A stretch of DNA of 64,000 nt from Paraburkholderia caffeinitolerans (lineage in GTDB: Bacteria > Pseudomonadota > Gammaproteobacteria > Burkholderiales > Burkholderiaceae): the NCBI RefSeq assembly GCF_902859945.1, contig NZ_CADIKL010000021.1, positions 1-64,000 on the forward strand. Direction: 5' to 3'. The first letter of the stretch is position 1, and every line of letters starts with the position of its first letter. The notes beneath the pieces are model-generated. The model was not told where the DNA came from. It was given only the letters and a program-made list of their open reading frames with translations, and made no database searches. A program made the translations under genes and the position numbers. Positions 1-8,876 of the stretch are shown piece after piece.

Positions 1-119
1 GCTGCCGGATTCTGGTGACGCTGCTGCACGAAATGCAGCGCCGTGACGCGAAGCGTGGCCTGGCCTCGCTGTGCATCGGCGGCGGCATGGGCGTGGCGCT
101 TGCGCTCGAGCTTGTCTGA
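1..119 (+). CDS. phaA: Acetyl-CoA acetyltransferase (thiolase), C-terminal end only
   Basis: Partial gene cut by the left window edge; the reading frame begins at base 3 and stops with TGA at 117-119. The 38 visible residues contain HEMQRRDAKRG followed by CIGGGMG, the C-terminal thiolase signature whose Cys acts as a catalytic base. The enzyme condenses two acetyl-CoA to acetoacetyl-CoA, the first step of poly-3-hydroxybutyrate synthesis. The acetoacetyl-CoA reductase and PHA repressor that follow support phaA rather than a beta-oxidation thiolase. The rest of the gene lies outside the window. Confidence 0.85.
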   Translation, partial: CRILVTLLHEMQRRDAKRGLASLCIGGGMGVALALELV

Positions 120-220
120 GCACGGCTGGGCACGATTAAGCGCAGCCGGGCCGCGGCAGCAACGGATTAGAAGCGCGGCCGTCGGTCGGCGCTCCGGAAA
201 ACGATAATGGAGTGTGGTTT

Positions 221-961
221 ATGTCACAACGTATTGCGTATGTCACGGGCGGGATGGGCGGCATCGGAACGGGAATCTGCCAGCGCCTCGCGAAGCAGGG
301 CTTCAAGGTAGTCGCAGGCTGCGGACCGAACTCGCCGCGTCGGGTCAAATGGCTCGAAGACCAGAAGGCGCTGGGCTTCGACTTCGTGGCCTCGGAAGGC
401 AACGTTGGCGACTGGGATTCGACGAAGCTGGCATTCGACAAGGTCAAGGCCGAAGTGGGCGAGGTCGATGTGCTCGTCAACAACGCCGGCATCACGCGCG
501 ACGTGGTGTTTCGCAAGATGACGCGCGAAGACTGGACCGCCGTGATCGACACCAACCTGACGAGCCTCTTCAACGTCACGAAGCAGGTGATCGACGGCAT
601 GGTCGAGCGCGGCTGGGGCCGTGTCATCAATATCTCGTCGGTGAACGGCCAGAAGGGCCAGTTCGGGCAAACCAACTACTCGACGGCCAAGGCCGGGATT
701 CACGGCTTTACGATGTCGCTCGCGCAGGAAGTAGCCACCAAGGGCGTGACGGTCAACACCGTCTCGCCGGGCTATATCGGCACGGACATGGTGAAGTCGA
801 TTCGTCCCGACGTGCTGGAAAAGATCGTCGCGACCATCCCGGTGCGCCGCTTGGGCGCTCCTGAGGAAATCGCCTCGATCGTCGCGTGGCTCGCCTCGGA
901 AGAGTCGGGCTTCTCAACCGGTGCTGACTTCTCGCTGAACGGCGGGTTGCACATGGGCTGA
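221..961 (+). CDS. phaB: Acetoacetyl-CoA reductase, NADPH-dependent
   Basis: A 246-residue short-chain dehydrogenase. The N-terminal Rossmann motif is TGGMGGIG, followed by NNAGITRD, and the catalytic Ser-Tyr-Lys is seen as NISSVNG and YSTAKAG. The NGQKGQFGQTNYSTAK stretch is typical of PhaB. It reduces acetoacetyl-CoA to (R)-3-hydroxybutyryl-CoA, the monomer for PHB synthase. I chose ATG 221 over GTG 212 because a GGAG sits just upstream and MSQRIAYVTGG is the usual N-terminus. It lies about 100 bp after phaA, so the two are probably co-transcribed. Confidence 0.95.
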   Translation: MSQRIAYVTGGMGGIGTGICQRLAKQGFKVVAGCGPNSPRRVKWLEDQKALGFDFVASEGNVGDWDSTKLAFDKVKAEVGEVDVLVNNAGITRDVVFRKMTREDWTAVIDTNLTSLFNVTKQVIDGMVERGWGRVINISSVNGQKGQFGQTNYSTAKAGIHGFTMSLAQEVATKGVTVNTVSPGYIGTDMVKSIRPDVLEKIVATIPVRRLGAPEEIASIVAWLASEESGFSTGADFSLNGGLHMG

Positions 962-1121
962 TCCCGCGCCGCCGCGTGCGTGACAGGGGCGCGCGGCAGC
1001 AGGGATCGACGGCGGTGGCGGGCCTGTTTGCACGCCGGGGCAGGCTCCGCTTCCGGGCTGGAAGGCAGCGCAACGCGCGATGGGATTGGCCATCGCGCGT
1101 TGGCGCTTACAAGGGCGACAC

Positions 1122-1724
1122 ATGACCACTACAAAGAAGACCGCCGAACGACTGATCAAGAAATATCCGAACCGTCGGCTGTACGACACGGAGACGAGCA
1201 CCTACATCACGTTGACCGACGTGAAGCAACTCGTGCTCGATCAGGAGGAATTCAAGGTTATCGATGCGAAGAGCAACGAAGACCTCACGCGCAGCATCCT
1301 GCTGCAGATCATTCTCGAAGAGGAAAGCGGCGGCCTGCCGATGTTCTCGTCGTCGATGCTCTCGCAGATCATCCGTTTCTACGGGCATGCGATGCAGGGC
1401 ATGATGGGCACTTACCTGGAAAAGAACATCCAGGCGTTCATCGACATCCAGAACAAACTCGCCGATCAGTCGAAGAACCTCTATGAAGGCAACGCGATGA
1501 ACCCCGAGGTCTGGTCGCAATTCATGAACATGCAGGCGCCGATGATGCAGGGCATGATGACCAGCTATATCGAGCAATCGAAGAACATGTTCGTGCAGAT
1601 GCAGGAGCAGATGCAGAACCAGGCCAAGAACATGTTCAGCACCTTTCCGTTCAAGCCCGTGACGCCTGGCTCGCCCGCGCAAGGCACGAACGAGGGCGGC
1701 AGCGGCGAAAACGAGAAGAAGTAG
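1122..1724 (+). CDS. phaR: Polyhydroxyalkanoate synthesis repressor PhaR
   Basis: A 200-residue protein. The N-terminal PHB/PHA accumulation regulator DNA-binding domain (about residues 8-68) carries KKYPNRRLYDT. A Met/Gln-rich segment with repeated MQGMMTSYIEQ-like helices follows (residues 70-185), as expected for the PHB-binding part. In the family PhaR represses phasin genes and is titrated off DNA by nascent PHB granules. The start at ATG 1122 has an AAGGG seven bases upstream. It lies 160 bp after phaB in the classic phaCAB-R order. Confidence 0.95.
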   Translation: MTTTKKTAERLIKKYPNRRLYDTETSTYITLTDVKQLVLDQEEFKVIDAKSNEDLTRSILLQIILEEESGGLPMFSSSMLSQIIRFYGHAMQGMMGTYLEKNIQAFIDIQNKLADQSKNLYEGNAMNPEVWSQFMNMQAPMMQGMMTSYIEQSKNMFVQMQEQMQNQAKNMFSTFPFKPVTPGSPAQGTNEGGSGENEKK

Positions 1725-1914
1725 GCTCAGGCGATTTTCAGATCGCGCAATGCTTCCGGATGGCGCTCGGCGACGCGCAACAGCGTTTGCGCGGCGCCGG
1801 TTGGCTCGACCCAAGTGCTGCGCGCCGTTCGATACGCCAAACGGGTAAAATGCCGGATTAGCTTGATTTCGCGCGGCGCATTCTTCGCCGTGCGCCCCAC
1901 ATCCGGACGTACAC

Positions 1915-3306
1915 GTGAAAAACCCTGTTGAATCAACGACCTCCCGCAATCCTGCGCCGCGCGTAGGCATGGTATCCCTCGGCTGCCCCAAAGCGCTCGT
2001 AGACTCGGAGCAGATCCTCACCCAACTGCGCGCCGAGGGTTATGAAATATCGGGGTCTTATGACGGCGCCGATCTGGTCGTGGTCAACACCTGCGGGTTC
2101 ATCGACGAAGCCGTGCAGGAGAGCCTCGACGCCATCGGCGAGGCGCTCAATGAAAACGGCAAGGTGATCGTCACCGGGTGTCTGGGCGCGAAGGCCAGCG
2201 CGAGCGGCTCGAATCTCATCGAGGAAGTGCATCCGAAGGTGCTGGCCGTGACTGGCCCGCACGCCGTGGGCGAAGTCATGCAGGCGGTTCATAGCCATCT
2301 GCCCAAGCCGCACGATCCGTTCGTCGATCTCGTGCCGCCGGCGGGCGTGAAGCTCACGCCGCGTCACTACGCGTATCTCAAGATTTCCGAAGGCTGCAAT
2401 CACCGCTGCACCTTCTGCATCATTCCGTCGATGCGCGGCGACCTCGTTTCGCGTCCGGTTGCGGAGGTCATGCTCGAAGCGGAGAACCTCTTCAAGTCGG
2501 GCGTGAAGGAGCTGCTCGTCATTTCGCAGGACACGAGCGCTTATGGCGTCGATGTGAAATACCGCACCGGCTTCTGGAACGGCAAGCCCATCAAGACGCG
2601 CATGACCGATCTGGTTGCCGCGCTCGGCGAACTGGCCGCGCAGTACGGCGCGTGGGTGCGTCTGCACTACGTGTACCCGTACCCGAGCGTGGACGAAGTC
2701 ATTCCGCTCATGGCGGAAGGCCCGTTCAAGGGGCACGTGCTGCCGTACCTCGACGTGCCGTTCCAGCACGCGCACCCCGAGGTGCTCAAGCGCATGAAGC
2801 GCCCTGCGAACGCGGAGAAAGTGATGGAGCGCGTCAAGGCATGGCGCGAAATGTGCCCGGACCTCACGATCCGCAGCACCTTTATCGCGGGCTTCCCCGG
2901 CGAGACCGAAGAGCAGTTCGAGACGCTGCTCGACTTCATCCGCGAGGCCGAGCTCGATCGCGTGGGCTGCTTTGCCTACTCGCCGGTCGAAGGCGCGAGC
3001 GCCAACGAACTCGATGGCGCGCTGCCCGACGAAGTGCGCGAAGCGCGCCGCGCGCGGTTCATGGAAGTGGCCGAGGAAGTCTCGGCCAAGCGCATCCAGC
3101 GCAAGGTCGGCAAGACGCTCAAGGTGCTCATCGACGAGATCAACCCCGACGGCGGCATCGGCCGCACGGCGGCGGACGCGCCCGAGATCGACGGCGTGGT
3201 CTACGTCGCGCCCGCGACCAAGGCTTCGAAGCGCTACAAGGTCGGCGACTTCGTTTCGGTGAAGATCACCGGCGCCGACGGCCACGATCTTTGGGGCGAG
3301 GTCTGA
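1915..3306 (+). CDS. rimO: Ribosomal protein S12 methylthiotransferase RimO
   Basis: A 463-residue radical SAM enzyme that adds a methylthio group to an aspartate of ribosomal protein S12. The N-terminal MTTase domain supplies three Cys for the auxiliary [4Fe-4S] cluster (SLGCPKALVDSE, VVNTCGF, VTGCLG). The radical SAM motif is CNHRCTFC, and the C-terminal TRAM domain ends YKVGDFVSVKITGADGHDLW. The GTG start at 1915 gives the longest frame; ATG 1969 is also possible but would leave almost nothing before the first cluster Cys. The PfkB kinase starts 5 bp downstream. Confidence 0.95.
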   Translation: MKNPVESTTSRNPAPRVGMVSLGCPKALVDSEQILTQLRAEGYEISGSYDGADLVVVNTCGFIDEAVQESLDAIGEALNENGKVIVTGCLGAKASASGSNLIEEVHPKVLAVTGPHAVGEVMQAVHSHLPKPHDPFVDLVPPAGVKLTPRHYAYLKISEGCNHRCTFCIIPSMRGDLVSRPVAEVMLEAENLFKSGVKELLVISQDTSAYGVDVKYRTGFWNGKPIKTRMTDLVAALGELAAQYGAWVRLHYVYPYPSVDEVIPLMAEGPFKGHVLPYLDVPFQHAHPEVLKRMKRPANAEKVMERVKAWREMCPDLTIRSTFIAGFPGETEEQFETLLDFIREAELDRVGCFAYSPVEGASANELDGALPDEVREARRARFMEVAEEVSAKRIQRKVGKTLKVLIDEINPDGGIGRTAADAPEIDGVVYVAPATKASKRYKVGDFVSVKITGADGHDLWGEV

Positions 3307-3311
3307 TCGAG

Positions 3312-4250
3312 ATGACACACCTGACGCCGGAAGTCCTCGCCTATGGCGAGGCCATGATCGAATTCAACCAGGCCGAGAAAGGCAAGCCCCAGTATCTGCA
3401 GGGCTTCGGCGGCGATACCTCGAACTTCGCCATCGCGGCGGCGCGCCAGGGCGTGCGCACGGGCTTCGTTTCGGCGGTGGGCGACGATCAGTTCGGACGT
3501 CTGCTGCTCGATCTGTGGACGAGCGAGGGCGTGGATACCTCGATGGTGCGGGTCGACGCCAACGCGCCGACCGGCGTGTACTTTGTCTCGCACGGTCCCA
3601 ACGGCCACGAATTCGATTACCTGCGCAAGGGCTCGGCGGCCAGCCGCTACGCAACGCGCGATCTGCCGCTCGACGCGCTGGCTGCCGCGCGTGTGCTGCA
3701 TCTGTCGGGCATCAGCGTGGCGATCGGCGAGGCCGCCTGCGATGCTGCGTTCGCGGCTATCGACCATGCGCGCGCGAACGGCGTGCAGGTGAGCTTCGAT
3801 ACGAACTTGCGCCTGAAACTCTGGCCGCTCGCCCGCGCCCGCGCGGTCATGACCGAGGTGCTGCGTGTCACCGACATCTGCCTGCCCAGCTGGGACGACG
3901 TTGCGGTCCTGACCGGTCTGGACGATCGCGATGCGATCGTCGACCGTCTGCTCTCGCTCGGTTCGCGCGTGGTCGCGCTGAAGCTCGGGAAAGAGGGGTC
4001 TTATGTGGCGACGCCGCACGAGCGCCGTCTCGTGCCGGGTCGCGTCGTAGCGGCGGTCGACGCCACTGGCGCCGGTGACTGTTTTGGCGGTGCGTTCATC
4101 GCCAGGATCGTGGCCGGCGACGACCCGTTCGCGGCGGCGCAATACGCGAACGCATCAGCGGCGCTTTCGACGCTGGGCTATGGCGCGGTCGCGCCGATTC
4201 CGCGCCGTGACGAAGTCGAGCGCATGCTCGCCGCGAAGGACGGGGTCTGA
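3312..4250 (+). CDS. PfkB-family sugar kinase (2-keto-3-deoxygluconate kinase-like)
   Basis: A 312-residue ribokinase-fold kinase. The N-terminal GEAMIEFNQ and QGFGGDTSNFAIAAARQG form the substrate lid and the family GG motif. The C-terminal DATGAGDCFGGAF holds the catalytic Asp and anion hole. The lid sequence resembles KDG kinases (KdgK), but sugar specificity cannot be fixed from sequence, and no Entner-Doudoroff or pectin genes are adjacent. It starts 5 bp after rimO, and its TGA shares its A with the ATG of the next gene (4250), so translation is probably coupled. Confidence 0.85.
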   Translation: MTHLTPEVLAYGEAMIEFNQAEKGKPQYLQGFGGDTSNFAIAAARQGVRTGFVSAVGDDQFGRLLLDLWTSEGVDTSMVRVDANAPTGVYFVSHGPNGHEFDYLRKGSAASRYATRDLPLDALAAARVLHLSGISVAIGEAACDAAFAAIDHARANGVQVSFDTNLRLKLWPLARARAVMTEVLRVTDICLPSWDDVAVLTGLDDRDAIVDRLLSLGSRVVALKLGKEGSYVATPHERRLVPGRVVAAVDATGAGDCFGGAFIARIVAGDDPFAAAQYANASAALSTLGYGAVAPIPRRDEVERMLAAKDGV

Positions 4251-4846
4251 TGGAATCGTCGGCCCCGAAAGTCACAAACATTCTGAATCTCGTGTGGCGG
4301 TATGGCTTCGCGTGTTTCGTGGCGGCAGCGCTTGCATTGCCGCTAGCAGCCTGCGCCGCGGGCGGCAATGCATCGAGCGATTCCACGAATGCCTCGGTCG
4401 CGCAGGCGCCCGAGCCCGAGCATTCGTCGCTCAAGCCGAGCCCGGAATTTGCCGGGCTGCCGCAATACGTGGGCACGCTCGGCAAGCGCCCGATCGTGAT
4501 GCGGCTCGGTGCAAAGACCGACGACCCCGAAGACAAGACCGGCGTGCATGGCGAATACCAATTCACCGATACGGGCGAAGTCGTTCTGATCGCGGGTGAT
4601 CGCACCGGTACCACGCTGGAAGCAGAAGAGTCGGACGACGGTTCGCGCATCACCGGCAATTGGGTCGGCACGTTCGCAGACGATGGCTCGATCTCGGGCG
4701 ATCGCATGGAAATCGACGACTCGAATCCGCAGCCGTTCGACTTGAAGCCGCTTGCCGCGGGGGCAACGGCGCCCGCAGTGGCCCATCCCGCCGCGAAAGG
4801 CGGCCAGGCCGTGAACGGGGTCGGCAATCTCGTGACCGGCGAATAA
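4250..4846 (+). CDS. Putative lipoprotein of unknown function
   Basis: A 198-residue protein with a lipoprotein signal: a hydrophobic stretch at residues 18-34 and a lipobox LAAC with the acylated Cys at about residue 35. The remainder is hydrophilic, with a beta-rich segment (GTLGKRPIVMRLGAK to FADDGSISGDRMEID) that suggests a small barrel or sandwich, then an Ala/Pro-rich tail. I do not recognise the family. It overlaps the preceding kinase stop by one base, so it is the last gene of the rimO-kinase unit. Its TAA lies inside a four-copy 10-bp tandem repeat. Confidence 0.75.
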   Translation: MESSAPKVTNILNLVWRYGFACFVAAALALPLAACAAGGNASSDSTNASVAQAPEPEHSSLKPSPEFAGLPQYVGTLGKRPIVMRLGAKTDDPEDKTGVHGEYQFTDTGEVVLIAGDRTGTTLEAEESDDGSRITGNWVGTFADDGSISGDRMEIDDSNPQPFDLKPLAAGATAPAVAHPAAKGGQAVNGVGNLVTGE

Positions 4847-4881
4847 CGCGCAATAACGCGCAATAACGTGCAATAGCGCGC
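4842..4881. repeat. Four tandem copies of a 10-bp repeat
   Basis: Consensus aataacgcgc repeated four times without a gap: 4842-4851 and 4852-4861 identical, 4862-4871 and 4872-4881 each with one change. The first copy contains the TAA stop of the lipoprotein gene, and each later copy carries TAA or TAG. The array looks like recent slippage. Confidence 0.9.
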
Positions 4882-5077
4882 GCCGTATGGCACGCCCCGC
4901 ACGAAAGAGCGGGCATTGGACCGTCGCGGTGAACAGGGCTGGCGCTGGTGTTAATCTTCTGCATGCGGCGCACTTCGTGACTCTTTGCGGCTCCCGTTTC
5001 ACTTCGTTGTCGGCCTCGCCCAGAGGAGCCCCGCGCCAACTCAATCCCCCCAGCGCTTTTACCGCTTGCCATCCGAC

Positions 5078-6292
5078 ATGAAGAAATCCGATTCCAGCCA
5101 CGCGCTGCAAACGCGCATCGTCCATCCCGAAGAAGACGTCACGCCCGGCTTTGAGTCATTTGCCGCGCCCGTCACGCGTGCGTCGACCGTCGTGTTCCCC
5201 GACCTCAAGTCGGTGCGCGCGCTCGACTGGCGCAACGACGCGCAGTGGCGCTACGGCCTGCACGCGACGCCCACGTCTTCGATGCTCACGCAGCGTCTTG
5301 CCGTCATCGAGGGGGGCGAGTATGCGCTGTTGCAGCCGTCCGGCCTCTCGGCCATCTCGAACGTGTACTTCGGTCTCCTGAAGGCTGGCGACGATGTGCT
5401 GATTCCCGACAATGTCTATTCGCCGAACCGCGACCACGGCGACTGGCTCGCGCGCGATTTCGGCCTGACGGCGCGCTACTACGATCCGATGATCGGCGCG
5501 GGCATCGCCGAGCTGATCCGCCCCGAGACGAAGCTGATCTGGCTGGAAGCGCCCGGCTCGGTGACGATGGAAGTGCCCGACGTGCGCGCGATCACGGCGG
5601 CTGCGCGCGCGCGCAACGTCGTCACGGCGATCGACAACACGTGGTCCGCGGGCCTCGCGTTCAAGCCGTTCGAGCATGACATCGACATCTCGGTTCAGGC
5701 GCTCACGAAGTACCAATCGGGCGGCAGTGACGTCCTGATGGGCGCAACGATCACGCGAGACCGCGAACTGCACCTGAAGCTCAAGGCGGCGCGCATGCGG
5801 CTGGGTATCGGCGTCTCGCCGGATGACTGCTCGTTCGTTTTGCGCGGCCTGCCGAGCATGAAGGCGCGCTTCGAAACGCACGACCGCACCGCGCTCGCGC
5901 TCGCGACCTGGCTGAAGTCGCGCGGCGAGATCGCCGCGATGCTGCATCCCGCATTCGCCGATTGTCCGGGCCACGAGTTCTACAAGCGCGATTTCACGGG
6001 CGCGGGCGGCCTGTTCTCGGTGGTGTTCGACGGACGTTACAGCCCCGCGCAGATCGACACGTTCTGCGAATCGCTCGAGCTTTTCTCGCTTGGCTGGAGC
6101 TGGGGCGGGGCGCATAGCCTCGCGATGCCCTACGACATCGCGTCGATGCGCACGGAGGCGAGCTGGCCGCATCGCGGCACGCTGGTGCGCTTCTACATTG
6201 GCCTCGAGGACGAAGCCGATTTGCGCGCCGACCTCGAGCGCGCGCTCGCGACGCTGGAAGGCGGCGCATCGGTGCGCGGCCCGCAAGACTAA
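5078..6292 (+). CDS. metC: Cystathionine beta-lyase (Cys/Met metabolism PLP enzyme)
   Basis: A 404-residue PLP enzyme of the cystathionine gamma-synthase/beta-lyase family. Landmarks are RASTVVFPDL, YGLHATPTS, the PLP-contacting IDNTWSAGL, and the Schiff-base lysine in QALTKYQSGGSDVLMG. Overall sequence favours MetC, which cleaves cystathionine to homocysteine, pyruvate and ammonia in methionine synthesis. ATG 5078 was chosen because MKKSDSSHALQTRIVHP is a normal start; upstream in-frame sequence is uncharacteristic. It converges on serB across a shared hairpin terminator. Confidence 0.88.
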   Translation: MKKSDSSHALQTRIVHPEEDVTPGFESFAAPVTRASTVVFPDLKSVRALDWRNDAQWRYGLHATPTSSMLTQRLAVIEGGEYALLQPSGLSAISNVYFGLLKAGDDVLIPDNVYSPNRDHGDWLARDFGLTARYYDPMIGAGIAELIRPETKLIWLEAPGSVTMEVPDVRAITAAARARNVVTAIDNTWSAGLAFKPFEHDIDISVQALTKYQSGGSDVLMGATITRDRELHLKLKAARMRLGIGVSPDDCSFVLRGLPSMKARFETHDRTALALATWLKSRGEIAAMLHPAFADCPGHEFYKRDFTGAGGLFSVVFDGRYSPAQIDTFCESLELFSLGWSWGGAHSLAMPYDIASMRTEASWPHRGTLVRFYIGLEDEADLRADLERALATLEGGASVRGPQD

Positions 6293-6303
6293 AGCCGTAA
6301 CGA

Positions 6304-6353
6304 AACGGCCGCGCCTGTTGCCCGGGTGCTGTTCCGGGACAGGCGCGGCCGTT
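6304..6353. terminator. Bidirectional terminator between metC and serB
   Basis: Perfect 14-bp arms (6304-6317 and 6340-6353, aacggccgcgcctg and its complement) around a 22-nt loop with its own cccgg/ccggg pairing. It lies 12 bp after the metC stop and 49 bp beyond the serB stop. No long U-run is present. Confidence 0.8.
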
Positions 6354-6401
6354 GTCGTTTCAGCAGCGCGCGTGCCGCTTGCGCGGCACGTTTGATTCGC
6401 T

Positions 6402-7241
6402 TCAGAAAAGCCGCAGCAAGCCGTCGAGCCCGACGAAATTGAACGCGACGCTCGCCGCCTCGCGCACCACGGGCTTCGCGCGGAACGCCACCGAAAGACC
6501 CGCCTCGGCCATCATCTTCAGGTCGTTCGAGCCGTCGCCCATGGCAATTGCGCGGCGCGGCTCGATGCCGATCTGCGCGCACGTTTCGACCAGCGTGCGC
6601 GCCTTCACCTCCGCATTGACGATCTCGCCCACGACGCGGCCGGTGAGCTTGCCGTCGACGATTTCAAGCGTGTTCGCACGCGTGAAGTCGAGACCGAGAC
6701 GCGCCTTCAGCCGCTCGGTGAAGAACGTGAAGCCGCCCGAAACCAGCAGCGTTTTCAGGCCTGCGGCCTTCGCGCCGGCGAGCATTTTTTCAGCGCCGGG
6801 CGAGAGCTGCAGGCGTTCCTCGTAGACGCGCTCCAGCGCGCTCGCGTCGAGGCCCTTGAGCAGCGCGACGCGGCGCGTGAGGCTTTCGTTGAAGTCCTTG
6901 ATCTCTCCGCGCATCGATGCCTCGGTGATCGCCGCAACCTCGGCCTTCAGGCCACAGAAGTCGGCGATTTCGTCGATGCATTCGATCGTGATGAGCGTCG
7001 AGTCCATGTCCATGGCGAGCAGTCCGAAGCCGGCAAGCGAGCGGCCCGGCTCGATGAACGCGAAATCGAGCTGATGCGTCCCGCAATAGACGTCGAGGTC
7101 CGCGTGCTGTGCAGGCGCGGCGTCTTCGATACGGATCGCATGCGCGTCGATCGGCACGAGGCGGGCGCCGCGCGCGAGCGCGAGCAATGGCTTGTGGTGG
7201 ACGGCTTGCAGCGGAGCGGGACTCTGGATGACGAGATTCAT
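6402..7241 (-). CDS. serB: Phosphoserine phosphatase
   Basis: A 279-residue HAD-family phosphatase that makes serine from 3-phosphoserine. Motif I is MDMDSTLI (nucleophile first Asp, general acid second Asp), with IECIDEIAD after it. Motif II is LLVSGGFTFF and motif III is GDGSNDLKM. The N-terminal region of about 75 residues matches the proteobacterial SerB leader domain. ATG at 7239-7241 (MNLVIQSP) is the usual start; the longer frame adds a Pro/Arg-rich stretch with no family match. Confidence 0.95.
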   Translation of the reverse strand: MNLVIQSPAPLQAVHHKPLLALARGARLVPIDAHAIRIEDAAPAQHADLDVYCGTHQLDFAFIEPGRSLAGFGLLAMDMDSTLITIECIDEIADFCGLKAEVAAITEASMRGEIKDFNESLTRRVALLKGLDASALERVYEERLQLSPGAEKMLAGAKAAGLKTLLVSGGFTFFTERLKARLGLDFTRANTLEIVDGKLTGRVVGEIVNAEVKARTLVETCAQIGIEPRRAIAMGDGSNDLKMMAEAGLSVAFRAKPVVREAASVAFNFVGLDGLLRLF

Positions 7242-7560
7242 GACTTGAGCGGTGCCGGGGATCCCGGGATGGCGCCCCGGAAACGGCGGAAGATCGAGCG
7301 GATTTCGGTAAAAAGGGCGCAAGGACCGGTGAACCCGGCCGATGCACGGCGGCGAAAGGCGAATTGTACCGTTTCGAGGTACGCGCGCGGCCCGGCTCAC
7401 AGCTTACAGAGACGAAAGCCGTCTTTTTAGGCACAATGAAAGCACGTGCGGCGCCTGCCGGGGGACGGTCGCCGCGTGCCGTCAACCGTGCGTATCGTGA
7501 TGAGCGGCTCGTGCCGTGCGATGCGTCGCATGCGCCCTGCAGGGCGCCAGGGGAACCGGT
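7242..7560. other. Divergent intergenic region serB / ligD-like
   Basis: 319 bp between the divergent starts of serB and the polymerase-domain gene, so both promoters must lie here. I see a near-palindrome ccggggatcccgg at about 7255-7267 just upstream of serB. No confident -35/-10 pair is visible, and no ORF resembles a ligase or nuclease domain. Confidence 0.5.
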
Positions 7561-8646
7561 ATGCAGGAAGCTCACAATGCCCAGACGGGCACCGCCCGAA
7601 CACCGACCGGCGCGCGGGCCGAAGCTGCGGACACCGCAGTGCAATCCACGCCCAGCGCGCCAAGTGGGTCCGGCCAGCGCGCGCCGCGTGCCTCCATGCC
7701 CCGCGCGCCACGATCTCCTCGAACCTCTGCTGGCCGTCACGGCACCATCGGCGAAGTCGCCGGCATATGCATCACCAGCGCGCGCCGCGTCATCGACGTG
7801 GACAGCGGCACCCGCAAGCTCGACCTCGTGCGCTACTACGCGCGCGCCGCACCCTGGCTGCTGCCGCAGTTGCGCGATCGTCCAGTTTCGCTCGTGCGCG
7901 CGCCGCAAGGCTTCGACGGCGAGCTTTTCTTCCAGCGCCACAGCGCGCGCGCACCGATTCCCGAGGTCACGCAACACGAAGGTCTCGATCCCGGCCATCC
8001 GCCGGTGCTTACCATCGATTCGCTCGAAGCGCTCGTGCACGTCGCACAAATGGACGCGATCGAACTGCACACATGGAATGCCGTCACCGCCGATATTGAA
8101 GCGCCCGATCGCATCGTGCTCGACCTCGATCCCGATCCGGTGCTCGACTGGGAGCGCATGATCGAGGCCGCGCAGCTCACGCGCGCGATGCTCGCCGATC
8201 TCGGCCTCGATGCGTTTTGCAAGACGAGCGGCGGCAAGGGGCTGCATATTGTCGTGCCGCTCGTGCCTGGCGCGAACTGGGAGGACGCCAAGGCCTTCGC
8301 GCGCGCCGTGGCGCAGCGGCTGGCCTCGGGTTGGCCCACCCAGTTCACGGCGACCATGGGCTCCGAGCATCGCAAGAAAAAGATTTTTGTCGATTATCTG
8401 CGCAACGTGCGCGCCGCCTGCACGGCGGTTGCCTATGGCGTGCGCGCGCGGCCAGGCATGGGCGTCTCGGTGCCGATCACGTGGGACGAACTCGCCGATA
8501 CGACGGGCGGCGCGCAATGGACGCTCGCGAATATCGACGCGCGTCTCGCGCACGTCAAACGTGCGGATCCGTGGGCGAGTTACGCGCGGGTGCGTCAGTC
8601 GATCAGCAGCGAGCTGACGCTGCGGCTGGAGCAGGGCGGTGCTTAG
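7561..8646 (+). CDS. ligD: Stand-alone LigD-type polymerase (PolDom) protein
   Basis: A 361-residue protein. After a roughly 60-residue Pro/Ala/Arg-rich tail it is a single archaeo-eukaryotic primase-polymerase domain as found in the NHEJ protein LigD. Visible motifs are KLDLVRYYARAAPWLLP, RPVSLVRAPQG, the metal-binding VLDLDPDP, the nucleotide-binding KTSGGKGLHIVVPL, and FVDYLRN with VRARPG. Neither the ATP-dependent ligase domain (KxDG motif) nor the 3'-phosphoesterase domain is present. ATG 7561 follows an AGGGGA ribosome site; a GTG at 7516 is the alternative. It could be a truncated LigD or a dedicated primase-polymerase. Confidence 0.8.
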   Translation: MQEAHNAQTGTARTPTGARAEAADTAVQSTPSAPSGSGQRAPRASMPRAPRSPRTSAGRHGTIGEVAGICITSARRVIDVDSGTRKLDLVRYYARAAPWLLPQLRDRPVSLVRAPQGFDGELFFQRHSARAPIPEVTQHEGLDPGHPPVLTIDSLEALVHVAQMDAIELHTWNAVTADIEAPDRIVLDLDPDPVLDWERMIEAAQLTRAMLADLGLDAFCKTSGGKGLHIVVPLVPGANWEDAKAFARAVAQRLASGWPTQFTATMGSEHRKKKIFVDYLRNVRAACTAVAYGVRARPGMGVSVPITWDELADTTGGAQWTLANIDARLAHVKRADPWASYARVRQSISSELTLRLEQGGA

Positions 8647-8876
8647 GTGTGTCGGCAGGCATCGTGCGATGGAGCACGCTTTGCGCAGCACTAGAGCACA
8701 TTGCGCATTGCTAACAAAATGGGCGGCCTGGCAAGCCGGATAAAACCTGGTCACGCCGACGTCATCGTCCGGCGCAAGGCTTCGCGTGTCGCGCTAGACT
8801 GACAGTAGAAGTTCCGCCACGTGCTGCCTACACCGCGTCGATCGCGGCCGCGGCAGCTCCCGCCAGGAGGTGACGC

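Noticed and set aside
1725..1914. A small minus-strand frame between phaR and rimO
   Set aside because: A 69-codon frame overlapping both ends, with no ribosome site and no plausible protein features.
1933..3318. A 461-codon frame antisense to rimO
   Set aside because: Composition is typical of an antisense shadow in GC-rich DNA, and rimO motifs on the other strand are complete.
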